Origin: Phalacrocorax aristotelis
Lineage: Eukaryota > Chordata > Aves > Suliformes > Phalacrocoracidae
Assembly (NCBI RefSeq): GCF_949628215.1
Contig: NW_027441204.1
Location: 50,001 to 114,000 of the forward strand
DNA: 64,000 bases
Reading direction: 5' to 3'
Shown here: piece by piece, positions 1-9,999 of the stretch
How positions within the stretch are numbered: the first letter of the stretch is position 1
Layout of the letters: each line of letters begins with the position of its first letter
The notes under the pieces: generated by a model
The model's database searches: none
Seen by the model: the letters and a program-made list of their open reading frames with translations, nothing else
Told to the model about the DNA's origin: nothing
Made by a program: the position numbers and the translations under genes

Positions 1-199
1 GTGTTTCTAAACGGTCTGCTGGCTGATGGTAAATGCTCGGCACCCCACTCTGCAGACTGGGGAGAGAGACAAATATCTCTCGACTCAGTGTGTTGATTGG
101 ATTTTGCACACCAGGGAAGAACCCTGATGTAGGGACAACATAAGCACTAACAATGTTCTCTGGGGAGGCCACTACCACCCCTCTGGGGGTCTGCTCTGA

Positions 200-280
200 C
201 AAGGGAGAAAATGGCGGCGGACGAAGGCAGCGCGCTTGTGCGGCACCACACGGCATGCTGGGAGCTGTAGTGCCATGCCC
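200..280. promoter_or_regulatory. Promoter relic: YY1-like plus ZNF143/THAP11-like sites (copy A)
   Basis: AAAATGGCGGC at 208-218 matches the YY1 consensus. About 40 bp downstream, 254-275 read on the minus strand gives ACTACAGCTCCCAGCATGCC, which fits the ACTAYRNNNCCCR promoter motif and the SBS element bound by ZNF143/THAP11. This pairing is typical of CpG-island housekeeping promoters. It is the left edge of the minisatellite, whose units repeat the second site. Copy B has the same arrangement at 41484-41564. Confidence 0.6.
211..270 (+). CDS. Micro-ORF starting in the YY1 box (copy A)
   Basis: An ATG in good Kozak context (AAAATGG) opens a 19-codon frame beginning MAADEGSALV and ending in TAG inside the first ZNF143-like box. 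A MAA-D/E start overlapping a YY1 site is common in first exons of housekeeping genes, so this may be a first-exon relic cut short by the minisatellite. It could equally be chance. Identical in copy B (41495-41554). No family recognised. Confidence 0.25.
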   Translation: MAADEGSALVRHHTACWEL

Positions 281-434
281 CACAGCAGGCCAGGGCACCA
301 CCCCAGCGGCTGTGGGTGTGTGTGGGGCCCCAGGCCATGCTGGGAGCTGTAGTGCCATGCCCCACAGCAGGCCAGGGCACCACTTCTAGTGGCTGTGGGT
401 GTGTGTGGGGCCCCAGGCCATGCTGGGAGCTGTA
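252..434. repeat. 82/83-bp minisatellite, 2 spacers and 3 boxes (copy A)
   Basis: Units contain a box CATGCTGGGAGCTGTAGTG, then CCATGCCCCACAGCAGGCCA and a GTGTGTGTGGGGCCCCAGG segment. Spacers come in two forms: CCCCAGC (82 bp) or CTTCTAGT (83 bp). Copy A has one of each, and its third box ends in TATGG instead of TAGTG. This short form is probably close to ancestral. Confidence 0.95.
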
Positions 435-479
435 TGGACCCGTTTGAGTTAACCGGAAGTTAAGCCCAGCCGCCCCCAG

Positions 480-1540
480 CCACCCAGAATTAGCTGAGGT
501 CGCTTGGAAAGCAAGGGGGTTTAACCTCTGCCAAATTATTCAACCCAACAGTGGATTGTGACCGTCTCCTTTTCTCCAGGCTGAAGAAACCAAGTGACTT
601 TAGCTGCTCCTTGTGTGGTTTCTCCTCTAAACCCTTCACCAACTTGTGGCCCTCCTCTGGGCATTCTCTAGTAGCTTTGTATCTGTAATGTACTGTGGCA
701 CCCAAAATTGCCCACAGCACTTAAGGTGAGGCCGCCCCAGCGTGGAGCAGAGCGGGACAATCCCCTCCCTCGACTGGCTGCCATGCAGGGCTCGATGCCC
801 CCCAGGGCACGGCTGGGCCTCTGGGCTGCCAGGGCACGCTGCTGGCTCGTGTTCAACTTGCCGTCGACCAGAACCCCCAGGTCCCTCTGCAGAGCTGCTC
901 CCCAGCCCCTCGTTCCCCAGGCTGTCTGTATATCCCAGGTTGCCATGCCCCAGGGGCAAAATCAGGCACTTGCCCTCATTAAACTTTATGCAGTTGGTGA
1001 TTGCCCAGCTCTCCAGCCTGTCCAGGAGACATGGTAGTGTTAGGAGATATGGTAGTCTTGGTGATCTTAGAGGTCTTTTCCAACCCTAATGATTCTGTGA
1101 TTCTATGGTCTCTCTACAGGGCCTCTCTGCCCTTGAGTGCCAACAGCTCCTCCCAGTTTTGTGTCGTCAGCAAGTTTAGTTAGTATTCCTTCAAGCCCTG
1201 CACCCAAGGCATTTACCAAGAGATTAAAGAGTACCAGAGCCAAGATGGATCCCTGTGCAACCCCACTAGTGACTGGCCGCCAGCCCGATGTAAGCCATTG
1301 ACTATGACCCTTTGAGCCCGACCCATCAGCCCATTGCTCACCCACTGCATGACGTGTTTATCCAGCTCTGTGCTGGACAGTTTGTCCAGGAGAAGACTGT
1401 GAGAGACAGTAGCGAAAGCTTTACTGAAATCCAAAAAGATCACATTGGCCGACTTCCCTTGTTCAGCTAGGTGCGTGACCTCGTCATCGAAGGAACTCAG
1501 ATTTGTCGTCGTTGCCCATTTGTCGCTCCAATTCATCCTC
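480..1540 (-). mobile_element. CR1 LINE fragment, reverse-transcriptase 3' half (copy A)
   Basis: Minus-strand translation gives CR1 ORF2 landmarks in order: VIFLDFSKAFATVSH, the TKLADDTKLGG active-site box (ADD), RDLGVLVDGKLNTSQQ, then LEEKPHKEQLKSLGFF near the 3' end. Frameshifts separate the pieces, so the copy is dead. A plus-strand CR1 tail lies inside it at about 1046-1107. The 5' end is truncated near 1540, as is usual for CR1. Confidence 0.92.
1046..1107 (+). mobile_element. CR1 3' tail nested in an opposite-strand CR1 (copy A)
   Basis: The text GATCTTAGAGGTCTTTTCC followed by AATGATTCTGTGATTCTATG is the CR1 3' UTR end with its ATTCTATG-type terminal repeat. It interrupts the minus-strand CR1 reading. 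Copy B has 18 extra bases at its 5' side (GGTTGACGGTTGGACT region), so copy A carries a small deletion here. Confidence 0.85.
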
Positions 1541-1544
1541 TCCC

Positions 1545-2300
1545 CCCAAATCCATACCCTGGCGGGCCTGCCTCAGGCCCTGGCAGGAGGGCTGGAGCAA
1601 TGGCCTTGGGGGGCGACGGGGTGGTTTCCGTTTCTGCGAGGCCTGGAGGGTGCTGGGCCGTTCCTGCAACACCTTGCTGGCCGAGTTGGACAGCCACGCG
1701 GGCAGGGGCGGAGGCGGCGGGGGCGGAGGCAGGCAGGCCGGGCGGCTGTCCGGGCCAGTGGGGGCTGGTTCCCCCCTGGTGCCCCATGGCTGGCGGGCCG
1801 CTTTCCCAGGCACACGTGATGGCTGCTGGTATCGGGTCCAGCTCTCGGAGGGGCTGGGGGGGTCAGTCCAGCTGTCCGGGCGTGAGGGGCAGCTGCTGGT
1901 GTCGGACCGGGCTCTCGAAGCTGCGGCGAGGCGCCTGCGGAGAGAGGAGGCTGCTGAGGCCCTGCCACGCCTGCGGTGCCCGGAGGGTGTGGGGCAGAGC
2001 TGCACGCCCCACGGGGTCTGGGAACCCGGCTGCATGTGGGAGCTGTGGGCACGGAGAGCTCTGTGCAGAAAATGGGGCGCCCCGCACCCCTCGGGTGGGG
2101 CTCTGCTCCCAGAAGCTGAGAGCTGGGAAGGTTTGTCACCACAGCCTGAGCTGCTGGGACACCTTGGCCAAGGGCAAGCTCTGGGATTTACAGCATCACC
2201 TAGCAGGGTGATTTCTGCCGCTAGGCTCACTGGCGGGGAGATGTCACTATTGCAATTCTCTCTTTCTACGGCAACGTCATGCCTTGTTGTTACTTCCTGA
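1545..2300. other. GC-rich block open in several frames, no gene recognised (copy A)
   Basis: High GC leaves long overlapping frames open on both strands (for example 265 codons from 1503 plus, 248 codons minus), and they stay open in copy B. There are CpGs and a glycine/purine-rich run near 1700-1730. No domain, signal peptide or convincing splice structure was identified. Openness here may only reflect base composition. Confidence 0.4.
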
Positions 2301-2516
2301 CCTTCCTCTGCCTATGTCGGTCACTGGCTCTGCTCTTGTCCAAGCAGGGTCCCTTTTAACCCACATTTGTCTCAGTAAGAAGGGGTTACAGAAAAGAATG
2401 CCCACGAATTGAGAGGCCAGTTAAAACTCAGCTCTCCAGAATACCCTGCCTCTAAATGAGTCTCAGCAAATAGCAGCCATCTCATGCAGAAGTTTGGCAA
2501 AAGACCTCCCAACGAC

Positions 2517-2665
2517 TCACCGTCTTCTCTTCCTCCACAGGTGGATCAGACAACAAAAAAACATCCCAAGCAGTATGGACCCCAAGACCGCCACGGCACC
2601 TTCTATGCAGAACTTCTGGAAATCCTTAGGATCCGTGTCGCTTGAGCTTCTCTTGCCATCCACAC
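2517..2665 (-). CDS. Candidate terminal exon: transmembrane segment and basic tail (copy A)
   Basis: On the minus strand an acceptor (CTGTTCCTCCAG) at 2666 opens an exon in phase 1 that ends at a TGA at 2519-2517. It encodes an acidic/serine stretch, a hydrophobic span of about 22 residues (GAVAVLGSILLGMFFCCLIH) and a short cytoplasmic tail ending WRKRRR. That is the layout of a type I membrane protein's last exon. Identical in copy B (45553-45701). The signal-peptide exon at 6149-6239 has the matching phase (1), so both may belong to one gene, but intermediate exons are not secure. Family not recognised. Confidence 0.45.
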
Positions 2666-2839
2666 CTGGAGGAACAGTTCTGCACGTTACTGTGTCCTGC
2701 GTGCTACTGGTAATCTCACAGGAGGCCTGACGTTGCCAGGAGATGTTTGTCCTCACTTTGTTAGCTTCTCTGAACCAGTGAACATCCTGGGGCTGCAACG
2801 TTTCCTTGGTTTCAGTAGAAACCAAGGAAAGTCCCAAAG

Positions 2840-5146
2840 CCCTTGCAAATCAATGCACTCTGGAGCATCTCTTTCTCCTCTCACCTCTGCCTACACTCCG
2901 GGATGGCCATAACCCAGTTTTCCCCGTGCCATGGGTTTGCTCCCCCTTCTTGGCTACCCTTCCCATTTGCACACAATGTCTTTGGCGCTCGCCCACCCTC
3001 GCTCTCCGAGGCTTGCTGGTGCCGCTGCACGGAGACTCTCTCTGACCCGTTGGGACAAGCTGTCCCACGGAACAGAACTCATGAGGCCAGATGGAGAGCA
3101 CATGGGGGAGCGCAGCTCTTTGACCAACCGCCCCTTTGAGCAGCACGGACAAAACCCATCCCTGCATCGGGGAGCGCCACCCCCAGCTCTCCCTCCCCAG
3201 CCCAGTGCCCACACCCCGAGGGCATGGAGTCAGGCCCTCTCAGGAGACACCTGACCCTTGTTCTCCCCCTTTGCCTTTTCTCCAGCGTGGGCACGCTTGC
3301 ACGCCTCCAGTTCTCAGGAGTTGTCTCCCACCTATGGCCCCTGCAAGACTGCTCAGTACCTGCACTCTTCTGAAAAAATTCATACGTCCTGGTGCGGTGG
3401 GCTTCCCCGGGGTTGGACAGCACTGCCAAGAAGGAGAGAAAGGAAAAGCCTCAGCATGGCTCAGGCCCACAGGATGCAGAAGGATGGTGCAGGATCCCTC
3501 TGCCCCAGCAGCGAATCCCTTTGGACCCCAGTTCACAGGAGGGATCCCCCTCTGTTGTGCCCAGGGCCTCTGGGGACTCACAGCAAGCTCGGGGTACTCA
3601 GGGAGGGACATTTGATTAAGAGTCGTCTTTCCCATCATCTACTGAACGTGGCTCAGGTGGCCTTGCTCCCAAAATGGCAGAGGTCTGAAAATCCTGTGAA
3701 TGGGCTGCGGTGGGAGGTGAGCATTCCACCACATCCGCAGAGGGTTACCAGCATCTCTCTGGCCCGCTGATGGCAATAACCACCGCAGCCCCGAGACGAC
3801 CGTCATCCTCAGAGAGCCGCTCCTGGCTTCTTTGAGAACACTAGCTCTGTACTAAGGGTTTGGCTGCCGACCCAATGTGCAGTAGCGGCACCAGGGGAGG
3901 AGCCTGCAGACGCCCAGCGCTTTTGATATGTGACCCTGGATGACTGGGGGGCAGCAAGTACTTGGCATGCCTGTTGATTGAATTGCTGCTGTTTTTTCAT
4001 CAGAGACTGGCACCGCGTGACCGCCTCTTTCCTGAAGCGCCTCCTTCCCCACAGTCTCACGGTCCATCTCTTTAGAAAGAGGGTCACTTTAATGAGAAGC
4101 AACCGTTCCTCATCAGGAGCGTGGTGTTTTCAGGAGGCAAAATACGTTAATAACACTTAGAAACAAAGCCTGGGCATTTGGGGGTGCACCTCGTCTCTAG
4201 TCCGAACTATGCGTCATTCGCAGAGAAAAATTTAAGCACTAGGCACTTTCCAGTTTACCAGTAGACAGCAAAAGCTGACCTACTGAGAGCCTAGGAGATT
4301 GCATGGCATCTTCTTGTTTGCACTTAGTTCATTTTTGGCAGACTTCAAGATGATGGTAAATGACTTTGTTCAGAGAGGACAGGAAGATGCTGCACCCAGT
4401 TCCGCTGGGGAAAGAGCCCTTTGGAGAAGCACGTCCCATCATGCCAACTCCATCACACGGTAAGGGCAACAGACACAGACGGCGGGCTGAACCCCAAGCT
4501 CTTGCAACCATGTTCTGGGCACTTTCACAAGTGGCAGCAAAGAGCCCACGGTCCCCCAAAGCAAGAGGAAAACCAGAGCCAAGTTTTCTAAAACACAGCT
4601 GGAAACAGACAGCTAAACCACCCAAGACTGAATTCACAGCCCCTCATTTTAGCTGCCTTCAAGTTAGCTGTCGGGCCTCAAGCTGGGTGTGCAGCTCTCA
4701 CCTGCCCCTGACCGTGAGGTGTCACCGAGAGACCTCAGACATCAAGGAGGACAACGGAGCCGGCTGGAGCAGGCTCCCATCCTTGCCAGGCATTCCTGCA
4801 GCCCCGGCAGGGTCTGCCGGTCTCAGTGACCCCAAAGCGCCTGCGCATCCTCATGCACACCATGCATGGAGCTTTCGGGAGAAAGGATTCCTTGGAGCTC
4901 ACACCAGCTCTGAACTCAAGCCCAGAGAGCCCGCGGGCTTTGCAGCAGCCACTGGGAGCAGCAGAGGCTCGGAGGGGCTGTCAAAGACACCTTCGCAAGG
5001 CAGAGTATCCCAGGGCACATCACCGAGCCCGAGCCGTGCCCTCTCTGCTCTTCTGCGTGTCTGAGCATTGGCCAAGAAATTGTTGAGTAAAATTTCACAT
5101 GAACAGCATCTTCAACCCTAAATGCACATTCCTTGAAGTGACATAC
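2840..5146. other. No secure gene: presumed intronic sequence (copy A)
   Basis: Both strands have medium open frames (for example 234 codons from 4360 plus) that persist in copy B, but none has recognisable domains, and copy B differences show no clear codon bias. The minus strand could hold further exons of the membrane-protein candidate. Confidence 0.3.
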
Positions 5147-5218
5147 CTGTGGGATCATCCTGAGGCTCCCAGAGAACATCTGCCTGAGGCGCCTGGAGAC
5201 CATGGCCTGGAGGCACGG
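5147..5218 (-). CDS. Candidate 24-codon internal exon (copy A)
   Basis: It is flanked by TTGATTACAG (acceptor) and GTATGT (donor) and is open in phase 0-0. The translation starts PCLQAMVSRRLRQMF and would form an amphipathic helix. It lies between the signal-peptide and transmembrane candidate exons, but its phase does not join directly to the neighbouring candidate exon at 5360-5459. Conserved in copy B at 48182-48253. Confidence 0.3.
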
Positions 5219-5359
5219 CTGTAATCAAGCACATTTCCATTAGCTGTTGTGATCGACTTCTTTCCCAGTGACCTGCAGTGACTGGAGGGGGGTCAGGTAA
5301 TGACACGGGTGGAGATTTCCAAAGCCGCAGAGGGGCCTGAGTGGCCTGTTGGCTGGCAC

Positions 5360-5459
5360 CTGGAAGCTCTCAAAATACTGTTTCCAGGCCGTGTGCCACA
5401 CGCCTCAAGCACCGGATGGACATACGGCCCCTTGGGGATTTCTTACTGGGAGATCTCTA
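5360..5459 (-). pseudogene. Exon-like segment with a nonsense codon in copy A
   Basis: A strong acceptor (CCTTTTTTGTGCACAG) and a CCAG|GTGCCA donor frame 100 bases. In copy B (48395-48494) the phase-1 frame is fully open and begins EISQYEIPKGPYVHP. In copy A codon TAC has become TAA (plus-strand TTA at 5443-5445, GTA at 48478-48480). If this is a real exon, copy A's gene is broken and copy B's is not. Family unknown. Confidence 0.4.
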
Positions 5460-6148
5460 CTGTGCACAAAAAAGGCCCACGTGGAAGCACTGGAGGGAAA
5501 AAATGGTCATTCACACATCTCGTGGAGAAGGGCCTGCTGGGCAGTGGGAGTGCCCCATCGCTGCCCCATCTGTTCCCCCGGGCTGAGGGCTGGGGCTGTG
5601 TGCCGGGGACCTGGGTTTGCCAAGGAGAGCACTGCAGGGCTAGAGCAGGAATGCTCCCGTCTTCCTGAGCGGACGTCTCCCCAGGACAGACATCCCCGAG
5701 GCTGAAAGCTGGACCCAGCTGGGGAGCGGCAGAGCCACGGCCCCGGGCACAGCTGTCACCAGCCCGGCATAGAAGCGCTCCCGAAGGCTACTGCCTTGCT
5801 CTGCTGTGCAGCGCTGGCGCCGACGTGCAGGCTGCGGGAAGGCTGCAGCGGGACTGGGTGGCACAGGGCCAGCTCTAGGGATGCTTTCTCACCCCACGGC
5901 ACTGCTCCCGGCCCCACCATTCACCTGGAAAATCCCCCTGCAGTGGCCGCGGCCCCCGGCGCCTCCCCGCAGCACAACTGCCTCCCACTTGCCCCTGGAG
6001 CCGGCCATGGCTCCCCTGGCTCAGCCCAGCCCTGCTGCTCTCCCAGCCTTGCCCCACCATGGTCCCGGCCCCGCTACCACCCCAATGTGCGCTGGGCGCT
6101 GCTCCACGCTGCCCAGGGCTGCATGCCAGCCCTCGCCTGCCCACCTAC

Positions 6149-6239
6149 CTAATCCCCATGCTTGCCATGGAGCAGCCTGGATGTCCTGGGCTTGCAGGGC
6201 CACCAATAGGAGGATAATAAGGAGGCACGTGGGGGCCAT
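6149..6239 (-). CDS. Candidate first coding exon: signal peptide (copy A)
   Basis: On the minus strand an ATG in a GGGACCATGG context starts MAPTCLLIILLLVALQA, a textbook signal peptide (h-region of about 13 residues, small residues before a likely cleavage site). After 30 codons it reaches a GTAGGT donor in phase 1. Upstream on this strand are a CAG-repeat leader and a TATA-like GATATATTG near 6354. Copy B (49184-49274) changes two residues next to the cleavage region (QDI to GDT). It is probably the 5' exon of a secreted or type I membrane protein gene. Confidence 0.55.
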
Positions 6240-6261
6240 GGTCCCCCGTGCCTGCACCGTG

Positions 6262-6326
6262 CTGCTGCTGCTGCGGCTGCTGCTGCTGCTGCGGCTGCTG
6301 CTGCTACCGCTGCTGCTGCCGGCACT
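6262..6326. repeat. Imperfect CTG/CAG trinucleotide repeat (copy A)
   Basis: A run of CTG with CGG, CTA and CCG interruptions lies in the presumed 5' leader of the signal-peptide exon (CAG on its coding strand). Copy B (49297-49361) has the same total length but different interruption positions. Confidence 0.85.
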
Positions 6327-6399
6327 GGCCAAGCTGTACCCGCGGCACAGCACAATATATCATGGCACGGCACAGCGGGGTCTGTGACCTCACAGTGCG

Positions 6400-8139
6400 C
6401 CCTCCCCACCCACCCAGCCACGCCCATGGGGTGCCACCCCGCCCCTAAGCACTGCTCCCCTGGAACACCCCACCCCACTTGTCACCTCGGGAGGGGGACT
6501 TTCACAGCCTGGCCAGCGCTGCCCCTCTGTCCACCCCTGTGATCTCTGCTGCAGAGTTTCTTTGCGTTTCCTTCCCCACTCTGTGATGGAGCAGCCAGAT
6601 GCAGCAGACTTGTGAACACAAGGGATTTCTCCTTCCAGGTCCGCTAGAGCCCAATCAGGTGGACTCTCGCACCCAGGAGGCTCGTCCTATCCCAGCCTGA
6701 TGGATGTGGCTGCTGCTGTTGCCGTGTGTGTGTCCGAGAGACTTGCGCTGCTTTCCAAAGGGCCAGACACACCAACACACGCGCAGACTTACACAATTAA
6801 TGTGACCAGCAAAAGAGATGGGCACAGTCGGAGCAATGCCTTTGCCAGCACCCATGTATACGCAACCACTGCTTAGATAAACACGAACACAGCCCGGTCC
6901 TTTTCTGCCTTTCCAGATGAGCAGGGCTGGATGTTTACTGGTGAAACATAAACACACCTTCACTCCCTAGATTCATAAGCGCAGCGTGTTCATAGATTCC
7001 TCCAATAACAGCCTGGAAATCAAGTACCTGCAATATCCGTGGCTGGCTGTCAAGCTCCTCACCCAGTCATGGGTGCAAACCTTGGGCCTTTCTAGGTAGA
7101 ATGTAGGACTTTGAAATATGGCACTCCTTGAAAACGTTGCTCGTTCAGTAGTGGGTTGACTTGTTCCTGGCTGGCAAACTGAAGAGCACCGTGAGGTCAG
7201 GCTGCCAAAAGCCGAGCTGGTGCTCTTGAGGAGAATGCCCATCGACTGTAAATAGGGAAATCTGGCATGCTTTCGAAAACCTGGTGCGCAACACAACACT
7301 GCTGTTTCAAAAGAGCATTAAAAGAGTATATTTAAAAGAGCATTAACAGCATCGTGAATATTTACACACAATCTCCAGGTGCAGACCGCCTTCCCTGGGG
7401 AGAAGGGACATGCTATTCACATAAACAGCCGATGTCTTTCCCTGTTTTCAATATCCCTGGGCAGCTGAGACATTGCCTGCGGACGTAGATGAGAGCCCCC
7501 AGCCCCTGGAGGGGGGGCTGGAGGATGGGCACGTCAAAGGACCCTGATGGGAGCCCTGCAGGGCCTCATCCCTTGGACCAACGGGCACCTTCCCTTGTCA
7601 CACAGAGCATCTCATGGGCTGGAAAAGGGATGCTCTGCAGAGTTGCTGGCAAGTCTCTGGAGAAGAGCTTCCCCCTCCGCCTCTCCCAAGGCCTCTCTCA
7701 GCTCCAGCGCCCTTCCCAAGGACAGCCGCAGCAGGTGGGTGCAGGCAGCACTGCAGGGAAGGACAGGCAGCGGCCACAAGAGTCGGCACTGCGGGAAAGG
7801 CGGCACCCCGGAGAGCCTGCCGGGGTCCCCAGTGTGTGCGAGACAGTGCCCAGGAGGGTGGTTTTAAATCTAGGCTACCCCCTGTCTAACCATCTATGTG
7901 AGAGTACAACCTGACCCGGTGTGACACATAACACCAGCGCTGTGAAGAGATGTGACGTTCAAATGAAAAATGGGACAGTTTGAACAGCTTTTAGTAGCCT
8001 GCAGGAAGCAAAAGGGGAAGCGCTGTATATAGAACAAAAAAATAGACTGAATAAATTTCTGAACCTGCTGTGAGAAGTTATGCCATATCGAAGTGCACGT
8101 CTGCAAGCCCTGCGCTGCACTATGTGAGCCCTGCTCACA
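6400..8139. other. No gene recognised (copy A)
   Basis: Includes a 108-codon minus-strand frame (6973-7299) and GC-rich stretches near 7490-7860 open in several frames. Nothing resembles a known domain. A short AT-rich patch with repeated AAAAGAGCATTA lies at 7310-7345. Confidence 0.3.
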
Positions 8140-8605
8140 TGCAGTGATCTGGCTGATGGGGCAGAGTGTACCCTCGGACAGCTTGCAGGTGGCACAGAAG
8201 TGGGAGGAGAGGCCCATGCGCCGGCGGGTCGTGCTGCCGACCAGAGGGGCCCTGAGAGGCTGGAGAAAGGGGCTGACAGGACCCTCATGCAGCTCACCCC
8301 GGGGAAGGGCAAAGTCCCGCACCTGGGAAGGAACAAGCCCTTGCACCAGTACACGCTGGGGGACACCCAGCTGGAAAGCAGCTGTGCAGACTCCTGGGGA
8401 CATGGTGGACCCCCAGCTGACCAGTTTGGAGCCGGCAAAGTGCTCCTGGGGCACAGGCGGCTAACTGAGTCCTGGGCTGCAGTAGGCAAGGCATCAGCAG
8501 GAGATGGAGGGAGGTGACCCTTCCCCTGTGCTGTGTCCAGCTCTGGGCTCCCCAGTGCAAGACTCACAGAGCCATACTGGAGAGACTCCCCGCCCAGTTT
8601 CCGTT
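8140..8605 (+). mobile_element. CR1 LINE fragment, plus strand (copy A)
   Basis: Plus-strand frames carry CR1 ORF2 landmarks: HLGRNKPLHQYTLGDTQLES at about 8318-8380, preceded by RLEKG, and later the CTGTGTCCAGCTCTGGGCTC segment. Degenerate and frameshifted. Copy B equivalent at 51175-51640. Confidence 0.85.
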
Positions 8606-9560
8606 GGGGTCGGACCGTTGGAGCCAACCGCCACCAGTGCCGGCAGGACGGAGCTGTGCTGGCGTGGAGCAGCGCTGGGAGGAGGCAGAGTCTGGCGTCG
8701 GTCTCGGACTAGCAAGCAGGTGACTTTAGAGCAGAACACATTTTTCTCTGGACTTTGGGTAGGAAAAAACAGCCTTCACTGAGTGGTCTGGGAGGTGGTT
8801 AACAGATTGACTTTCAGCCTGAAGTCCTTCAATCTCTGCTAATTGAATATGGTGCCTGTGCAGATGGGATACACTGTGCAATGTCACTGATTTTTCCTGT
8901 CGTCTCTAACCCAAAACTCAAACGAAGTCCTGTCCCCTCGGCTCCTTATCTGAGCGTAGACAAGAGTCACCTTAACTTAATGGAACGTCAAGATTCACTC
9001 TATTTTTATCACCTTAGAATATGCAACAAATAAATACTTCCTTATTACTCAGCTTTCCAGAACGTGATTTGGTTTGACTTGCTAGAATCCAGGTGGGGAT
9101 TTGCTTGTCTGTAGTGCTGCAGTGGGATTACTGGCAGCGAGCGTTTGTGTGGTGGTGATGCCTAAAGAGACGAGTTGGGTTGGTGCTCCACTGTGTTAGT
9201 TTGCCGATCAACCTGATAAATCTCAGAGTTTGAGGTGGAAAGGCAAGCTGTGTGCTGACGTAAGCGTATAGCCTGTGAGTTACTTATGTTTGTGAAAAAA
9301 TGACATCGTTTTGTAAGTCTTATTTCTTAAATCTAAGTAAGCTGGGAACAGGGAAAGTAAAGGTTCAGAAGGATCACGTCACACCTTGAATCTGTGTCTA
9401 CCAAAGTGATTTGCAATCGAATGTAGTTGTAACTCTCCGTTGCCTCAGGGAGTTTTTCTACACCACAAAGAAGTGGTTCACTTTTGAACGTGAAGAACAT
9501 GAAGAACCTTTGGTGGGGAAATTTGGTTGTTGTGTGGTAAAGGTTATGAAGAGTCCTCGT
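8606..9560. other. AT-richer end of duplicon, no gene seen (copy A)
   Basis: Base composition drops toward AT from about 8750 and resembles the unique DNA that follows copy B (52596 on). This suggests the duplicon's right part was copied from that locus and that copy B is the parental location. Confidence 0.4.
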
Positions 9561-9791
9561 TCCTGTGGTGGCCACGGGAATTCTGTGCTCAGGATGTGCC
9601 AGGGGCAAAGCTGCATATGCAGAGCTCCTGCAGGTGACTGAAGCCCCTGCCATTCTGCAGTTCCCTAAGCGAGCTGCAATCCGCCAGCAAACTCCGGCCC
9701 ATCTCAGTGAGCACACCTGTAGCCGTGCCCACAATTCTGAAGTCTGCCACAAACCGAGAGGGGCCTCAGCGTGAAGCGCAGGGAACCTCCA
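9559..9791. repeat. 233-bp direct repeat, left of the ADCY10-like gene
   Basis: Nearly identical to 26862-27095 in the same orientation, starting GTTCCTGTGGTGGCCACGGG and ending GCAGGGAACCTCCA. It begins exactly where copy A ends. The two copies bracket a block of about 17.3 kb containing the whole ADCY10-like gene, as expected if such blocks were once tandem. Confidence 0.93.
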
Positions 9792-9993
9792 GATGCAAAC
9801 CCTTCTCACGCCAAAGCCATTGGCAGGCAGCCGGAGGGGACAAGCCAAAGGAATTCTGCCACTAGAAGGAGTGCTGCCAGCTGGAAGGGACGGCAGAGGG
9901 GACATATGACCTACCTGCGTGCTATGTCCCCACATTTTTCCCCAGTGCCTAGGAAAGAAAGGCCCGACAGCAAAGGTCATGATAAAAGAGGTA

Positions 9994-9999
9994 TTTAAT
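9994..9999 (-). terminator. ATTAAA poly(A) signal candidate at the ADCY10-like stop
   Basis: Minus-strand ATTAAA, the commonest variant hexamer, overlaps the last base of the stop codon (10001-9999). No AATAAA was noticed between it and 9560. If used, the transcript would have almost no 3' UTR, which fits a gene end truncated by rearrangement. Confidence 0.35.

Larger units (their letters stand above)
1..9560. repeat. Segmental duplication, copy A (left end outside window)
   Basis: Base 1 matches base 41285, and the match runs in the same orientation to 9560 (= 52595). Offsets are 41284 before the minisatellite, 43018 after it, 43036 after an 18-bp difference near 1056, and 43035 after a 1-bp difference near 3096. 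Outside the minisatellite the copies differ mainly by scattered substitutions, about 99% identity by eye. At 9560 copy A joins sequence shared with 26862-27095, while copy B continues into unrelated AT-richer DNA. Different flanks argue for a real duplication rather than a simple haplotype duplicate. Confidence 0.95.

Noticed and set aside
1103-1536. Working reverse transcriptase or a virus
   Set aside because: The motifs are those of a CR1 LINE, and the copy is frameshifted, 5'-truncated and interrupted by another CR1.
5690-5832. Minus-strand exon after a GCAGCCTTCCCGCAG acceptor as exon 2 of the membrane-protein candidate
   Set aside because: Continuing from the signal exon (phase 1), the frame meets TAG after about 14 codons and no donor precedes it.
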